A stretch of DNA of 64,000 bases from Flavobacteriales bacterium. Its GTDB lineage: Bacteria; Bacteroidota; Bacteroidia; Flavobacteriales; Flavobacteriaceae. Numbering within the stretch: the first letter of the stretch is position 1; every line of letters begins with the position of its first letter. Made by a program: the position numbers and the translations under genes. The notes below the pieces were generated by a model, which did not search any database, was not told where the DNA came from, and saw nothing but the letters and a program-made list of their open reading frames with translations. The stretch is from contig JAGXRF010000043.1 of the NCBI GenBank assembly GCA_018335925.1, forward strand, positions 1 to 64,000, in the 5' to 3' direction. This document shows, one piece after another, positions 17,635 through 26,977 of this stretch.

Positions 17635-18261
17635 TTACTTCGGGTAGTTCAATATGCTTTTTTCAAACGGGATTCTATGTAAAATACTTCTTCCTAAAGT
17701 GACTTCATCTGTGTATTCTAATTCGTCACCAACGGCTATTCCTCTCGATATGCTTGAAATTTTTACATTGCTATCTTGAAGTTTTTTGTAAATGTAAAAA
17801 TTGGTGGTGTCTGCCTCCATAGTGGAACTTAATGCTAAGATTATTTCTTCTACTGATTGGTTTTTGACTTTTTCTACCAAACTTTCAATGTTTAGTTGTG
17901 ATGGCCCTATGCCTTCCATAGGAGAAATTTTTCCTCCCAATACATGATAAACCCCCTGAAATTGTCCGGTGTTTTCTATGGCCATTACATCTCTAATGTC
18001 TTCTACTACACAAATCATTTGATGGTTGCGTTGATGGCTTTGACAAATATCACATACCTCTTTATCAGATAAGTTATGACAGCTTTTACAAAATTTGATT
18101 TCTTCCCGTAATTTTACCAATGCATTTGCCAAATGCAAAGTTTGCTCAGATGGGTTTTTTAACAAATGCAACACCAATCGAAGAGCTGTTTTTTTGCCAA
18201 TTCCAGGAAGTTGAGCTACTTCCATTACTGCATTTTCTAATAATTTTGAAGGAAATTCCAT
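17635..18261 (-). CDS. recR: Recombination protein RecR
   Basis: This 208-residue RecR acts with RecF/RecO to load RecA at single-strand gaps. An N-terminal helix-hairpin-helix ([12 protein letters not shown], residues 18-29) is followed by a four-cysteine zinc finger ([16 protein letters not shown], about 58-73), a Toprim domain ([14 protein letters not shown]) and a Walker-B-like C-terminal segment with [19 protein letters not shown]. Length is standard. It diverges from the symporter gene. Its -7 box (CAAAAATA on the plus strand, 18266-18273) ends only 4 bases before the ATG, so the message may be almost leaderless. Confidence 0.97.
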   Translation of the reverse strand: MEFPSKLLENAVMEVAQLPGIGKKTALRLVLHLLKNPSEQTLHLANALVKLREEIKFCKSCHNLSDKEVCDICQSHQRNHQMICVVEDIRDVMAIENTGQFQGVYHVLGGKISPMEGIGPSQLNIESLVEKVKNQSVEEIILALSSTMEADTTNFYIYKKLQDSNVKISSISRGIAVGDELEYTDEVTLGRSILHRIPFEKSILNYPK

Positions 18262-18265
18262 ATTG

Positions 18266-18273
18266 CAAAAATA
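18266..18273 (-). promoter_or_regulatory. -7 box of recR, abutting the start codon
   Basis: TATTTTTG on the minus strand ends 4 nt before the recR ATG. A transcript starting a few bases downstream of the box would begin at or within a base or two of the start codon. Confidence 0.5.
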
Positions 18274-18308
18274 AGGGTTTTGACCTTTCCTTGTTTAAAA
18301 TATTTTTT

Positions 18309-18338
18309 TTGAAATACAGCTTTTAAAGTCTTACTTTG
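18309..18338 (+). promoter_or_regulatory. Promoter of the Na+/solute symporter gene
   Basis: TTG (18309-18311), 19 nt, then TTACTTTG (18331-18338), one mismatch from TAnnTTTG. The spacing fits the Bacteroidota 17-23 rule, and the ATG follows 19 nt later. Confidence 0.5.
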
Positions 18339-18357
18339 CTAAAAATAATTATTCATT

Positions 18358-19815
18358 ATGACTCCAACTTTTTTGTTGCTTTTAATTCTTTCATATTTCG
18401 GAATTTTAATTGGTTTGTCCTATGTGGTTGGTAAAAAAGGGGAGAGCAACGAGACTTTTTTTAAAGCCAACCAAAGCTCTCCATGGTACTTGGTGGCTTT
18501 TGGAATGATTGGAGCATCCCTTTCTGGAGTAACTTTTATATCCGTTCCCGGAAAAGTTGAAGCCTCTCAGTTTGTTTACTTTCAGTTAGTTCTCGGATAT
18601 ATTTTGGGTTATTTGATTATTGGTACTGTGTTAATGCCTTTGTATTACAAACTAGGTTTAACTACTATTTATACGTATTTAGAACAACGTTTTGGATCTC
18701 TATCTTATAAAACAGGAGCTTGGTTTTTTATTGTTTCCAGAACGGTTGGTTCCAATTTGAGATTGATGTTGGTGGCAGATGTTTTACAAACTCTGGTTTT
18801 TGCTCCTCTTGGAATTCCGTATTGGTTAACCGTAACCGTGACCATTTTCTTAATTTGGGTGTATACTTTTAAATCAGGTATTCAAACCATAGTTTGGACA
18901 GATACTTTGCAAACGTTGTTTATGTTGATAGCGGTTGGAGTGAGTATTTATACCGTTTCTGCCGATTTAGGATTAAATTTAACTAGTATAACCAGTTTTG
19001 TTGCTGAAAGTGAATTTTCTAAAACTTTCTTTTTTAACAATCCAAGTTCTGCTGATTACTTTTGGAAACAATTTTTTTCTGGGACATTTATTGCTATTGC
19101 CATGACTGGATTAGACCAAGATATGATGCAAAAGAACTTGACATGTAGGTCGTTAAAGGATGCTCAAAAAAACATGTTTTGGTTTACAATTGTACTAACC
19201 ATAGTTAACTTTTTGTTTTTGGTATTAGGCTTATTATTCACAGAGTTTGCCATTAAAAATGGAATAGATGTACATAAAGACCAATTGTTTCCGGTTTTAG
19301 CCAATGAGTATTTAGGATTTGGAGTTGCTTTTTTCTTTACGGTTGGACTCATAGCTGCTGCATACTCAAGTGCAGATAGTGCTATGACTTCCTTAACTAC
19401 TTCCTTTTGTGTGGATATTTTGTCGATTGAAAAAAAGTATGATGCGTTAAAGCAAATTCAAATCAGAAAAAAAGTACATCTATCTTTTGTACTGGTATCT
19501 ATTGTGGTAATTTTATTGTTCAAGTATTTAATTGAAGATGCAAGTGTGATAGATAAAGTACTGAAATTTGCTGGATTTACTTACGGACCATTACTAGGTT
19601 TGTACTCTTTTGGTTTATTTACCAAGTTAAAGGTGAGAGACAATTGGGTACCTTTGATTGCTTTGTTATCTGTAACAATTAGTATCTTATTAAACCTTAA
19701 AAGTCAGGATTGGTTTGGGTTTGCATTTGGATTTGAAATTTTAATTGTAAACGGATTTTTTACCTTCCTTGGTTTATACATTTCTAATTGGTTTGTACAA
19801 AAACAAGTAAATTAA
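18358..19815 (+). CDS. Sodium:solute symporter (SSS family)
   Basis: This 485-residue membrane protein has about 13 hydrophobic helices. SSS-family signatures include the early GKKGESNETFFKANQSSPW loop, GMIGASLSGVTFISVPG in helix 2, and AAAYSSADSAMTSLTTSF, whose adjacent Ser residues correspond to the sodium site. Transport is Na+-coupled; the solute cannot be assigned, as members carry sugars, amino acids, organic acids or vitamins. It overlaps the convergent CoA-binding gene by 4 bases. Confidence 0.9.
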   Translation: MTPTFLLLLILSYFGILIGLSYVVGKKGESNETFFKANQSSPWYLVAFGMIGASLSGVTFISVPGKVEASQFVYFQLVLGYILGYLIIGTVLMPLYYKLGLTTIYTYLEQRFGSLSYKTGAWFFIVSRTVGSNLRLMLVADVLQTLVFAPLGIPYWLTVTVTIFLIWVYTFKSGIQTIVWTDTLQTLFMLIAVGVSIYTVSADLGLNLTSITSFVAESEFSKTFFFNNPSSADYFWKQFFSGTFIAIAMTGLDQDMMQKNLTCRSLKDAQKNMFWFTIVLTIVNFLFLVLGLLFTEFAIKNGIDVHKDQLFPVLANEYLGFGVAFFFTVGLIAAAYSSADSAMTSLTTSFCVDILSIEKKYDALKQIQIRKKVHLSFVLVSIVVILLFKYLIEDASVIDKVLKFAGFTYGPLLGLYSFGLFTKLKVRDNWVPLIALLSVTISILLNLKSQDWFGFAFGFEILIVNGFFTFLGLYISNWFVQKQVN

Positions 19816-20168
19816 TACTGATTGGTACTTAACAAAACCAATGTACATGCTTCTTCCCAAGCGATACCAGCATGATTAAGTTTTTCCTGAAATTCAGGAT
19901 TTTCAGTTCCCGGATTAAAAATCACTCTGTTTGGTTGCAAAGCTATGATAGGATCTATCCAATCGATTTGATTTTTTGGTCCCACATATAACGTTACCGT
20001 ATCTACTTTTTCCGAAGGTAATTCTTGTGCAATTTCAATTCCTAAAACTGCCTCTTTTTTCATGCCAACTGCAATTACCGGATGATCATGGTTTAATAAC
20101 ATTTCAATGGCTTTATAACTGTATCTTTCGGGGTTATTTGATGCACCTAAAACAATCGTTTTTTTCAT
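19812..20168 (-). CDS. CoA-binding domain protein (YccU-like)
   Basis: This 118-residue protein is a single Rossmann-type CoA-binding domain: TIVLGASNNPERYSYKAIEML at the N-terminus, VIAVGMK, VDTVTLYVGPKNQ and VIFNPGTENPEF. It corresponds to the CoA-binding part of succinyl-CoA synthetase alpha without catalytic domains. Small stand-alone proteins of this family are widespread, and their role is not settled. It converges on the symporter gene with a 4-base overlap. Confidence 0.85.
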   Translation of the reverse strand: MKKTIVLGASNNPERYSYKAIEMLLNHDHPVIAVGMKKEAVLGIEIAQELPSEKVDTVTLYVGPKNQIDWIDPIIALQPNRVIFNPGTENPEFQEKLNHAGIAWEEACTLVLLSTNQY

Positions 20169-20225
20169 TTTTTAAATTAAATTTTAAAGTCAAATTTACC
20201 AAAAAAAGAAGCATCCATAAAATAA

Positions 20226-20255
20226 TTGGTAGCTATTTCGGAATAACTACCTTTG
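20226..20255 (+). promoter_or_regulatory. Promoter of the MATE exporter gene
   Basis: TTG (20226-20228), a 19-nt spacer and TACCTTTG (20248-20255) match the Bacteroidota consensus in both boxes and spacing. The ATG at 20261 is only 5 nt past the -7 box, so transcription should begin at about the start codon. Confidence 0.65.
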
Positions 20256-20260
20256 CAGCC

Positions 20261-21640
20261 ATGAAATCATTAGCAATTTACACCAAAGAATTTTCTTATA
20301 ACATACGCTTGGCATACCCAATAGTGATGGGAATGTTAGGTCATACTTTGGTGGGGATTATTGACAATATGATGGTCGGACAATTAGGAGCTACTGAATT
20401 AGCAGCAGTTTCTCTTGGAAATAGTTTTGTGTTTATAGGAATGTCGTTAGGGATTGGTTTTTCAACAGCTATTACTCCTTTGGTTGCTGCTTCAGATAAA
20501 GAAGAAGCCAACGAACATGCCAAAAGTGTGTTTCATAATGGATTGTTTCTATGTACTTTATTGGGGTTGATTTTATTTGGAATCATTTTCGCTTCTAAGC
20601 CGTTACTTTACTACATGGGGCAACCCAAAGAAGTAGTAGAAATGGCTGTACCATATTTGGATATTGTTGCTTTTTCGCTAGTGCCACTAATTATGTTTCA
20701 GGCATACAAACAATTTGCAGACGGAAAAAGCGAAACCAAATACAGTATGTGGGCCACTATTTTAGCCAATGTAGTAAATGTAGTAGTGAATTATTTTTTG
20801 ATTTTTGGTATTTGGATATTCCCAGAAATGGGAATTGTAGGTGCAGCTATCGGAACCATAGCCTCCAGAATAGTAATGCTGATTTACATTCATTTTTTAC
20901 TTAAAAACAATTCCAAGTTTACCTTCTTTTTAAGCGGATTTAAATTTGATGAAGTTAGGGCATCCATCCTTAGAAAGATTATTGCTTTAGGAAGTCCCTC
21001 TGCTATGCAAATGTTTTTTGAAGTAGCATTATTTACAGGAGCTATATGGCTTTCCGGTATGTTGGGAACCACTTCGCAAGCAGCCAATCAAATCGCACTG
21101 AGTTTAGCTTCATTTACTTTTATGTTTGCAATGGGCTTTAGTGTAGCAGCAATGATTAGAGTTGGTAATCAATTGGGAGAGGGAGATTTTGTAAAATTAC
21201 GTGTTGTATCGTTTTCTAACTTTTTATTAGTCATGTTATTGCAAAGTATTTTTGCTATTTTATTTGTGTTGTTTCATACCCATTTGCCTTATTTGTTTTT
21301 AGAAGCAGATCCATTACTCCCTGTTGCAGATGTTTCTGAAGTAGTTTCTATAGCTTCTAAGTTGCTTTTAATTGCTGCCCTGTTTCAGTTGTCAGACGGA
21401 CTGCAAGTAGTGGTTTTGGGAGCACTAAGAGGATTGCAAGATGTGAAAATCCCGATGTATATTACCTTTGTTGCCTACTGGATGGTAGGATTTCCAATTT
21501 CTATTTATTTAGGCTTGTACACCCAATTAAAGGCTGTTGGCATTTGGATTGGTCTGTTTGCAGGTTTAACCGTAGCAGGAGGATTACTTTTTTGGAGGTT
21601 TCAAATGTTGACCAAAAGGCTGATTGTTGCCAACACTTAA
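20261..21640 (+). CDS. MATE family multidrug/cation antiporter
   Basis: This 459-residue protein has 12 predicted helices in two related halves. The N-terminal segment YPIVMGMLGHTLVGIIDNMMVGQLGA and the central GSPSAMQMFFEV (start of half two) match the NorM-like MATE pattern. MATE proteins export organic cations using Na+ or H+ gradients. The frame is open much further upstream, but the promoter at 20226-20255 lies inside that extension, so the ATG at 20261 is used. Substrate is unknown. Confidence 0.92.
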   Translation: MKSLAIYTKEFSYNIRLAYPIVMGMLGHTLVGIIDNMMVGQLGATELAAVSLGNSFVFIGMSLGIGFSTAITPLVAASDKEEANEHAKSVFHNGLFLCTLLGLILFGIIFASKPLLYYMGQPKEVVEMAVPYLDIVAFSLVPLIMFQAYKQFADGKSETKYSMWATILANVVNVVVNYFLIFGIWIFPEMGIVGAAIGTIASRIVMLIYIHFLLKNNSKFTFFLSGFKFDEVRASILRKIIALGSPSAMQMFFEVALFTGAIWLSGMLGTTSQAANQIALSLASFTFMFAMGFSVAAMIRVGNQLGEGDFVKLRVVSFSNFLLVMLLQSIFAILFVLFHTHLPYLFLEADPLLPVADVSEVVSIASKLLLIAALFQLSDGLQVVVLGALRGLQDVKIPMYITFVAYWMVGFPISIYLGLYTQLKAVGIWIGLFAGLTVAGGLLFWRFQMLTKRLIVANT

Positions 21641-21643
21641 ATA

Positions 21644-21820
21644 ACGAGAGTTCGATATAAATAAATCAGTTTGTTGTGAAACACTTTGTGGTTCTCTGTG
21701 CCTTCTTAGTGACTTTTGTGTTACAAATAAATAAGTTATTACACAAAATGCACAAAGCACACACAAAGTTACACGGAGATAATCACATATTTAATAATAT
21801 TTATTAAGTCGAACTCACGT
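21644..21820. repeat. MITE-like inverted-repeat element, 177 bp, non-coding
   Basis: The ends are inverted: ACGAGAGTTCGA at 21644-21655 and, on the other strand, ACGTGAGTTCGA from 21820 (11 of 12 identical). The interior is a looser inverted repeat built from CTTTGTG/CACAAAG words on both arms (for example 21682-21688 and 21753-21759), meeting around 21730. I see no reading frame in it. It fills the convergent gap between the MATE and PPIase genes. Similar CACAAAG-rich intergenic elements occur in Bacteroidota from general knowledge. Confidence 0.6.
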
Positions 21821-21827
21821 AAAATAA

Positions 21828-21858
21828 AAAAAGACAACCTTATCAGATTGTCCTTTTT
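21828..21858. terminator. Bidirectional terminator between MATE and PPIase genes
   Basis: GACAA (21833-21837) pairs with TTGTC (21848-21852). After one bulged C the stem extends through A-run/T-run pairing on both sides, giving a T-tract for either direction. Confidence 0.65.
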
Positions 21859-21873
21859 AATTTTCTTGCTTTT

Positions 21874-22896
21874 TTATTTAATCTCTACCAATTCGGTTTC
21901 AAAAATTAAAGTTGCTTTGGCAGGAATAACCGGAGGTCTTCCGTTTTCTCCGTATGCCAACCAATAAGGAATTATCAATCGAGCTTTGGCTCCTTTATTT
22001 AACAAAGCGATTCCCTCTTCCCAACCTGGAATTACCATTTTGTTTCCTAACGGAAATTCAATGGGGTCGTTTCTATCATAAGAACTATCAAATTTGTCTC
22101 CGTTTTCAAAAGTTCCTAAATAATGTACTCTTACCGTTTTTCCGGCAGAAGCATTCTCTCCAGTACCAGCTTGTAACATTTCGTAAGCCAATCCCGAAGG
22201 TAAAATAATAGCTTTTGGATATTTTTCTTTTACCATAGTCGAGAATTTTTCTTTTTCAGCAAGTAAAGCAGCTTCTTTTTTGGCTTGTTCTGCTTTTTGA
22301 GCTTCTATTTCTTTACTCATGGCACTGGCAAAAGTTTTTGCTGCATCAAAGGCTTTTGCTTTTTCTCCGGTACGAATAATTTTTACTTCCAGCATCACAT
22401 CGTTTTGTGCAATGGCATCAACTATGTTTTGTCCCATCACTACTTTACCAAATACCGTATGCTTACCATCTAAGTGAGGTGTAGCCACATGGGTAATAAA
22501 AAACTGACTCCCATTGGTGGCAGGTCCAGCATTTGCCATGGATAAGATGCCAGAACTATTGTGTTTTAAATCGGTAATTTCGTCTTTAAATCGATAACCT
22601 GGGCCACCAGAACCAGTGCCTGTTGGGTCTCCACCCTGAATCATGAAATCTTTGATTACTCTATGAAATTTTAATCCATTAAAGTAAGGCTTGCCTTTAA
22701 ACTGTTCCGAAACAATTGGATTGTTTCCTTCTGCCAACGAAATAAAATTAGCGACAGTAATTGGAGTTTTTTGGTAGTACAATTCGGCTAAAATACTTCC
22801 TTTGTTGGTTTTAAACTCTACAAAAATTCCTTCTTGTTTTTGGGCATTGCTAACAAAAGCAATAAGTAAACAAATAATTGATAGTGTTTTTTTCAT
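21874..22896 (-). CDS. Exported cyclophilin-FKBP fusion peptidyl-prolyl isomerase (1)
   Basis: This 340-residue protein joins two unrelated prolyl isomerase folds. After a signal peptide ([19 protein letters not shown]) comes a cyclophilin domain (about 25-190) with [30 protein letters not shown] and [12 protein letters not shown], then an Ala/Lys/Glu-rich helical linker (about 195-225) and a C-terminal FKBP domain ([39 protein letters not shown]). It should act in the periplasm on exported proteins. It is the last gene of the nrnA-gldI operon and a paralogue of the gene at 24275. Confidence 0.93.
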   Translation of the reverse strand: MKKTLSIICLLIAFVSNAQKQEGIFVEFKTNKGSILAELYYQKTPITVANFISLAEGNNPIVSEQFKGKPYFNGLKFHRVIKDFMIQGGDPTGTGSGGPGYRFKDEITDLKHNSSGILSMANAGPATNGSQFFITHVATPHLDGKHTVFGKVVMGQNIVDAIAQNDVMLEVKIIRTGEKAKAFDAAKTFASAMSKEIEAQKAEQAKKEAALLAEKEKFSTMVKEKYPKAIILPSGLAYEMLQAGTGENASAGKTVRVHYLGTFENGDKFDSSYDRNDPIEFPLGNKMVIPGWEEGIALLNKGAKARLIIPYWLAYGENGRPPVIPAKATLIFETELVEIK

Positions 22897-22918
22897 ATAT
22901 GTGTTTTGTTTCTATTAG

Positions 22919-24268
22919 TTAATCTTTCCATTCATAATATCTAGCACCTACCAAATTAGTTTGGCTTTGCTCTATACTTTGCAAAATCCATTCCTTTTTT
23001 GGAGGAACCACAGATTTTTTTTGATTTTTGGTATGCAAAGCTACATAAGTATCAAAATTTATGGGAGTTGTATTGCTTAAAATTTCTTCAAAAGGCAATT
23101 TTGCAATTTTTTCTTGGCAAGAAACTCCAATGCTACCAATAAATGCTTTTGATTTGCTTCCACTTCCATAAGCAATAAAACCAACAGAATGGTTCGCAAT
23201 ATTTTGGTCTTTATTAGAAAATAAATATCCTAAGAATGCTAAAAATATAGAACCCGTATAAATATTACCTATGATACCGGAAAGTGTTTCAGTTTTTGTA
23301 ATTTTATTTTCAACCAAGGTAGCATAGGCAGCACTTTTATACAATGCTTTTGATTTGTCTGTCAAAGTTTCTCCTGGTTGACTTTGTAATAAGTCGGGAT
23401 TTTCTTCTGCAAAAATATCAATAAAGCTTCTTCTTGCCTGAAAACAATAGGGGAGATGCATCACAATGGCATCCCAATTTTCATATAATCTTTCAGAAGT
23501 TTGCAACTTTTTCTTAAGTTGCAAATAGGCATTTTTGGTTCTGCTGACATAACATTTTTGAGAGTAAGCACCATCAAAAACGGGTTGCTCTTTGTATACC
23601 AACAATTCTGATTCGTGAATTTGGTTGCTTTCTATATTTGTTTCTACTGAAAAAGTTCCTTCTTTAAAATTTCTTCTTGGTTTAAAAAAGTCAAAAACTC
23701 CTTCGGTAGAAATTCCAATTTCCGGATGTATTTCAATTAATTCCGGATTGGCACTTAAAAGCATGGCAATAGCACCTGCTCCTTGGGTATATTCTCCGGT
23801 GGAAATTAAATCGTATTTAGCAAAATCAGTAGCTATAACAATTACTTTCTCAGTTGGGTTGCATCTGATAAAATCTAAGGCAATGTGCATGGCATCTACT
23901 GCACCAATACAAGCAAAAGTAAATTCTGTAGTATCACAATGCTCCAAAATTCCTTTACCATATTTTTGTTCCATCATAGAAAAGAGGTAGGAGCCAATTG
24001 GCTTGGAACTATCCACACCACTTTCGGTGCCTACATAAATTTTTGCTATTTCAGAAAACTGAAGGTTTTCTTGCAACATTAACTTTTCTAGTGCATTGGC
24101 AGCAAAGGTTACCACGTCTTGGTGAACATCCGGGAAACTAATTTTTTGTATTCCTAAACCAGCTTTTAATTTGGCTGCATCTTGGTTTCGATGGGCAGCA
24201 AACTCTTCTACCGATACATAAATTTTAGGAAAATCAAATGCAATAGCTTCAATACCTACTTGTTTCAT
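22919..24268 (-). CDS. Hydroxymethylglutaryl-CoA synthase
   Basis: This 449-residue thiolase-fold enzyme condenses acetyl-CoA and acetoacetyl-CoA to HMG-CoA, first committed step of the mevalonate isoprenoid route used by Flavobacteriia. Catalytic elements are visible: Glu in GTESGVDSSKP (near residue 81), nucleophilic Cys in EFTFACIGAVDAM (near 117), and a His in MHLPYCFQARRSF (near 270). The Cys context differs from the classical NACYGGT, so activity is slightly less certain than in textbook members. It is sandwiched between two prolyl isomerase genes with gaps of 6 and 22 bases, implying co-transcription without an obvious functional link. Confidence 0.88.
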   Translation of the reverse strand: MKQVGIEAIAFDFPKIYVSVEEFAAHRNQDAAKLKAGLGIQKISFPDVHQDVVTFAANALEKLMLQENLQFSEIAKIYVGTESGVDSSKPIGSYLFSMMEQKYGKGILEHCDTTEFTFACIGAVDAMHIALDFIRCNPTEKVIVIATDFAKYDLISTGEYTQGAGAIAMLLSANPELIEIHPEIGISTEGVFDFFKPRRNFKEGTFSVETNIESNQIHESELLVYKEQPVFDGAYSQKCYVSRTKNAYLQLKKKLQTSERLYENWDAIVMHLPYCFQARRSFIDIFAEENPDLLQSQPGETLTDKSKALYKSAAYATLVENKITKTETLSGIIGNIYTGSIFLAFLGYLFSNKDQNIANHSVGFIAYGSGSKSKAFIGSIGVSCQEKIAKLPFEEILSNTTPINFDTYVALHTKNQKKSVVPPKKEWILQSIEQSQTNLVGARYYEWKD

Positions 24269-24274
24269 TTTATA

Positions 24275-25384
24275 CTAGTTAGGTTTTTCAACTAAGTGAA
24301 TTTCAAAGATGAGATTGGCATTTGGAGGAATGATACCACCAGCTCCAGCTTCGCCATAACCTAAATATGCAGGGATAAATGCCAAAGCTTTGTCGCCAAA
24401 TTTCATATTTTCGATGGTTTCTAAAAACCCTGGGATCAAACCTTGTTTGTTGCCTAAAACAAATGGAAAAGGAGCATAGCCATTCATGTTTGCTCTGTTT
24501 TCGTCCCATTTGCCATAATCTTTAGCTATGCTTTCTATGTTGGTATCAAACAAAATTCCGTTTTCAAAAAATCCGGCATAAAACACATACACAGTACTGC
24601 CGTTTTCGGGCTTTTTATTACCGCTTTCTAAAATTTTAAATTGCAAACCGGAAGAAGTTTTTTTAGCAGTTTTCTGATTTGATTCAAATTTTGCTAAGGT
24701 AGATTGGATTACTTCTTGGTATTGCTCCAAAAACTCAGCTTCTTGTTTGGCTTTTTCTTCTTCTTGCTTTTTTAATGTTTCGGCTTCTTTAGCCAATCTG
24801 CTTTCAAAAACTTTTACTGCATTAAATTTTTTAGCTTTTTCTCCATTTCGCACAATATTGATGCTTTTGATTTCATCACCTTGAGCAATTTGGTTTACCA
24901 CATCCATACCCTCTACTACTTTTCCAAAAACAGTATGCAATCCATCCAACCATGGAGTTTCTTTATGGGTGATAAAAAATTGACTTCCATTGGTTCCGGG
25001 GCCTGCATTTGCCATAGATAAAATTCCTGGACCAGTGTGTTTTAAATCGGTAATTTCATCTAAAAATTTGTACCCCGGACCACCTTCTCCGGTTCCTTTA
25101 GGGCATCCACCTTGGATCATAAAATCCGGTATTACTCTGTGAAAAGTTAACCCGTTATAAAATGGTTTTCCTTTTTTGTCGGCTTCTGTTACTTGTAAAT
25201 TGGTTCCCTCTGCCAAAGTAATGAAATTGGCTACTGTAATTGGTGTTTTTTCAAATTCCAATTCAGCAACAATGTTTCCTTTATTGGTTTCTATGATTGC
25301 AAAAATTCCGTTGCCTAAATGGTCATAATCTTTATTACAACTGATAAGAATTACGGTAAGTAAAGTGAATAAAATTTTCTTCAT
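24275..25384 (-). CDS. Lipoprotein cyclophilin-FKBP fusion peptidyl-prolyl isomerase (2)
   Basis: This 369-residue protein has a lipoprotein signal ([16 protein letters not shown], Cys near residue 16). A cyclophilin domain follows ([47 protein letters not shown]), then a charged coiled linker of about 50 residues and an FKBP domain ([39 protein letters not shown]). It is a longer paralogue of the gene at 21874 but membrane-anchored rather than soluble. It follows gldI by 4 bases. Confidence 0.93.
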   Translation of the reverse strand: MKKILFTLLTVILISCNKDYDHLGNGIFAIIETNKGNIVAELEFEKTPITVANFITLAEGTNLQVTEADKKGKPFYNGLTFHRVIPDFMIQGGCPKGTGEGGPGYKFLDEITDLKHTGPGILSMANAGPGTNGSQFFITHKETPWLDGLHTVFGKVVEGMDVVNQIAQGDEIKSINIVRNGEKAKKFNAVKVFESRLAKEAETLKKQEEEKAKQEAEFLEQYQEVIQSTLAKFESNQKTAKKTSSGLQFKILESGNKKPENGSTVYVFYAGFFENGILFDTNIESIAKDYGKWDENRANMNGYAPFPFVLGNKQGLIPGFLETIENMKFGDKALAFIPAYLGYGEAGAGGIIPPNANLIFEIHLVEKPN

Positions 25385-25388
25385 TGGT

Positions 25389-25937
25389 TTAATTTTTGTT
25401 TTCAGGCTTGATATCTGTAATGGTAACTAATACTTTTAAAGGTAGGTTTGGTGGGATATCTCTATCATCTCCATGATAGCCAAAACCCATGTGCGAAGGA
25501 AAATAAAAAATTCCTGATTCTCCTATTTTTAACTTTTTTATACCATATCTTAAACCTATCATGATGTTTTGTTTGTCTACCAAATAGGTTTGGGGTTTTA
25601 ACTGCTCACGAGAATAAATTACTTCTCCATACAAATCTTGAATTTCATAAGTAAAAAACACCACATCATTTTTTTGAGGGTAGTATTTTTCTTGATCATT
25701 AGGCTCGGTAATGGCAAACCAAAAACCTTTTTGTGATTCTTGAAACTTCAATTCTGGCTGAGCTTTCATTAGCGAATCTATGATTTTTTCTTCCTCAGCA
25801 ACCAATAAAAGATTGCGTTGAACCGATTCTTTCATAAAAGTTCCTTTGCTTCTGTTTACTGGTTTTCGCGGTTCTTTTTCTTTACACGACAAAAGTGTAA
25901 ATAGAACAAATAAACTTACAATTTTTATGATGTGCAT
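25389..25937 (-). CDS. gldI: Gliding-motility-associated FKBP-type prolyl isomerase GldI
   Basis: This 182-residue lipoprotein (signal [18 protein letters not shown]) has one FKBP-like domain ([46 protein letters not shown]). GldI is required for gliding in Flavobacterium and probably folds components of the gliding/T9SS apparatus. T9SS-sorted proteins elsewhere in the window agree with this. Its start overlaps the nrnA 3' end by 13 bases, giving tight coupling. A generic periplasmic FKBP remains possible, but size and neighbourhood fit GldI. Confidence 0.85.
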   Translation of the reverse strand: MHIIKIVSLFVLFTLLSCKEKEPRKPVNRSKGTFMKESVQRNLLLVAEEEKIIDSLMKAQPELKFQESQKGFWFAITEPNDQEKYYPQKNDVVFFTYEIQDLYGEVIYSREQLKPQTYLVDKQNIMIGLRYGIKKLKIGESGIFYFPSHMGFGYHGDDRDIPPNLPLKVLVTITDIKPENKN

Positions 25938-26935
25938 AACTCAGGGTGTTGACTAATGGTTTGTTGAAATAACAGGATGGTTTCTGACAAACTTAAAGTA
26001 GATTTTCCTCCGGCAGCATTTTTATGTCCACCTCCATTAAAATGTTTACGTGCAAATTGATTTACATCAAAATTTCCAACCGAACGAAAGGAAATTTTAA
26101 TGATTTTTTCAGCTACATTTTCCATAAAAAATGCTGTCATTATAACTCCTTTGATGCTTAGACCATAGTTTACAATGCTTTCGGTATCTCCTTTTTGGTA
26201 ATGAAACTCATTTAATTCTTGATGCGATAACGCTATGTAAGAAACTTTTGAAGTTACCATTTGTAAGTTTTGCAATGCTTTTCCAAGTAATTGCAAACTG
26301 TTGTAGCTATTGCCATTAAAAAGTTGGTTATGAATAGCTGCATTATCAATACCGGTTTGCAATAAAATACTTACTTTTTCATGGGTAGCTGCTGTAGTTT
26401 TTGGAAATCTGAACGAACCACTATCGGTAACAATTCCGGTGTACAAACAAGTTGCAATTTTGGCATCTATTAAATCTGATTTATCAGATTTAAGAATTAC
26501 ATCTAACACCATTTCGCAAGTGGAGCCGTAAGAAGTATCTGAAAATATATAATTGGCAAAATTATCAGGCATTTCATGATGATCAATCAGATAAAACGCT
26601 GGAGATAATTTTTGCACAAAACCTCCCATGTCCTCTCCCATGCGATGCATCGCATTAAAATCTAAACAAAAAATTACTTCTGCTTGTTCCAAAGCAGCCT
26701 TAGCTTGTCTGTTTTGTGTTTCAAACACCAAAATTTTATTGGTATCAGGCATCCACTTTAAAAACTCTGGCAATTCGTTTGGAACTACAACATTTACAAG
26801 CGGACTAATTTTTTTTAGGAAAAAATAGAGTCCCATACTCGACCCAATAGCATCCCCATCTGGGTTTTTATGGGTAACAATGGTGATTTTTTTATTTTTT
26901 AAATTGTTGAAGTTAATGGCTTTGATTGATTCCAA
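25925..26935 (-). CDS. nrnA: Oligoribonuclease / pAp phosphatase, DHH family (NrnA)
   Basis: This 336-residue DHH/DHHA1 phosphoesterase has metal motifs HKNPDGDAIGSS (about residues 22-33), a DFNAMHRMGE segment and IDHHEMPD, and the DHHA1 end motif GGGHKNAAGG. NrnA enzymes degrade 2-5 nt RNA and dephosphorylate 3'-phosphoadenosine 5'-phosphate in the cytoplasm. It is the first gene of a five-gene minus-strand operon; an AT-rich 42-base gap separates it from the nuclease gene. Confidence 0.93.
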   Translation of the reverse strand: MESIKAINFNNLKNKKITIVTHKNPDGDAIGSSMGLYFFLKKISPLVNVVVPNELPEFLKWMPDTNKILVFETQNRQAKAALEQAEVIFCLDFNAMHRMGEDMGGFVQKLSPAFYLIDHHEMPDNFANYIFSDTSYGSTCEMVLDVILKSDKSDLIDAKIATCLYTGIVTDSGSFRFPKTTAATHEKVSILLQTGIDNAAIHNQLFNGNSYNSLQLLGKALQNLQMVTSKVSYIALSHQELNEFHYQKGDTESIVNYGLSIKGVIMTAFFMENVAEKIIKISFRSVGNFDVNQFARKHFNGGGHKNAAGGKSTLSLSETILLFQQTISQHPELCTS

Positions 26936-26977
26936 TTTTAATATGTAATTTTTTTGTAAATATACAATTTGATGTGA

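Noticed and set aside
19976..20260. N-terminal extension of the MATE protein
   Set aside because: It lies over the CoA-binding gene on the other strand and contains the MATE promoter; homologous sequence starts at the 20261 ATG.
21661..21780. CRISPR array, suggested by repeated CACAAAG words
   Set aside because: The words are short, irregularly spaced and arranged as an inverted repeat; there are no uniform spacers and no cas genes.
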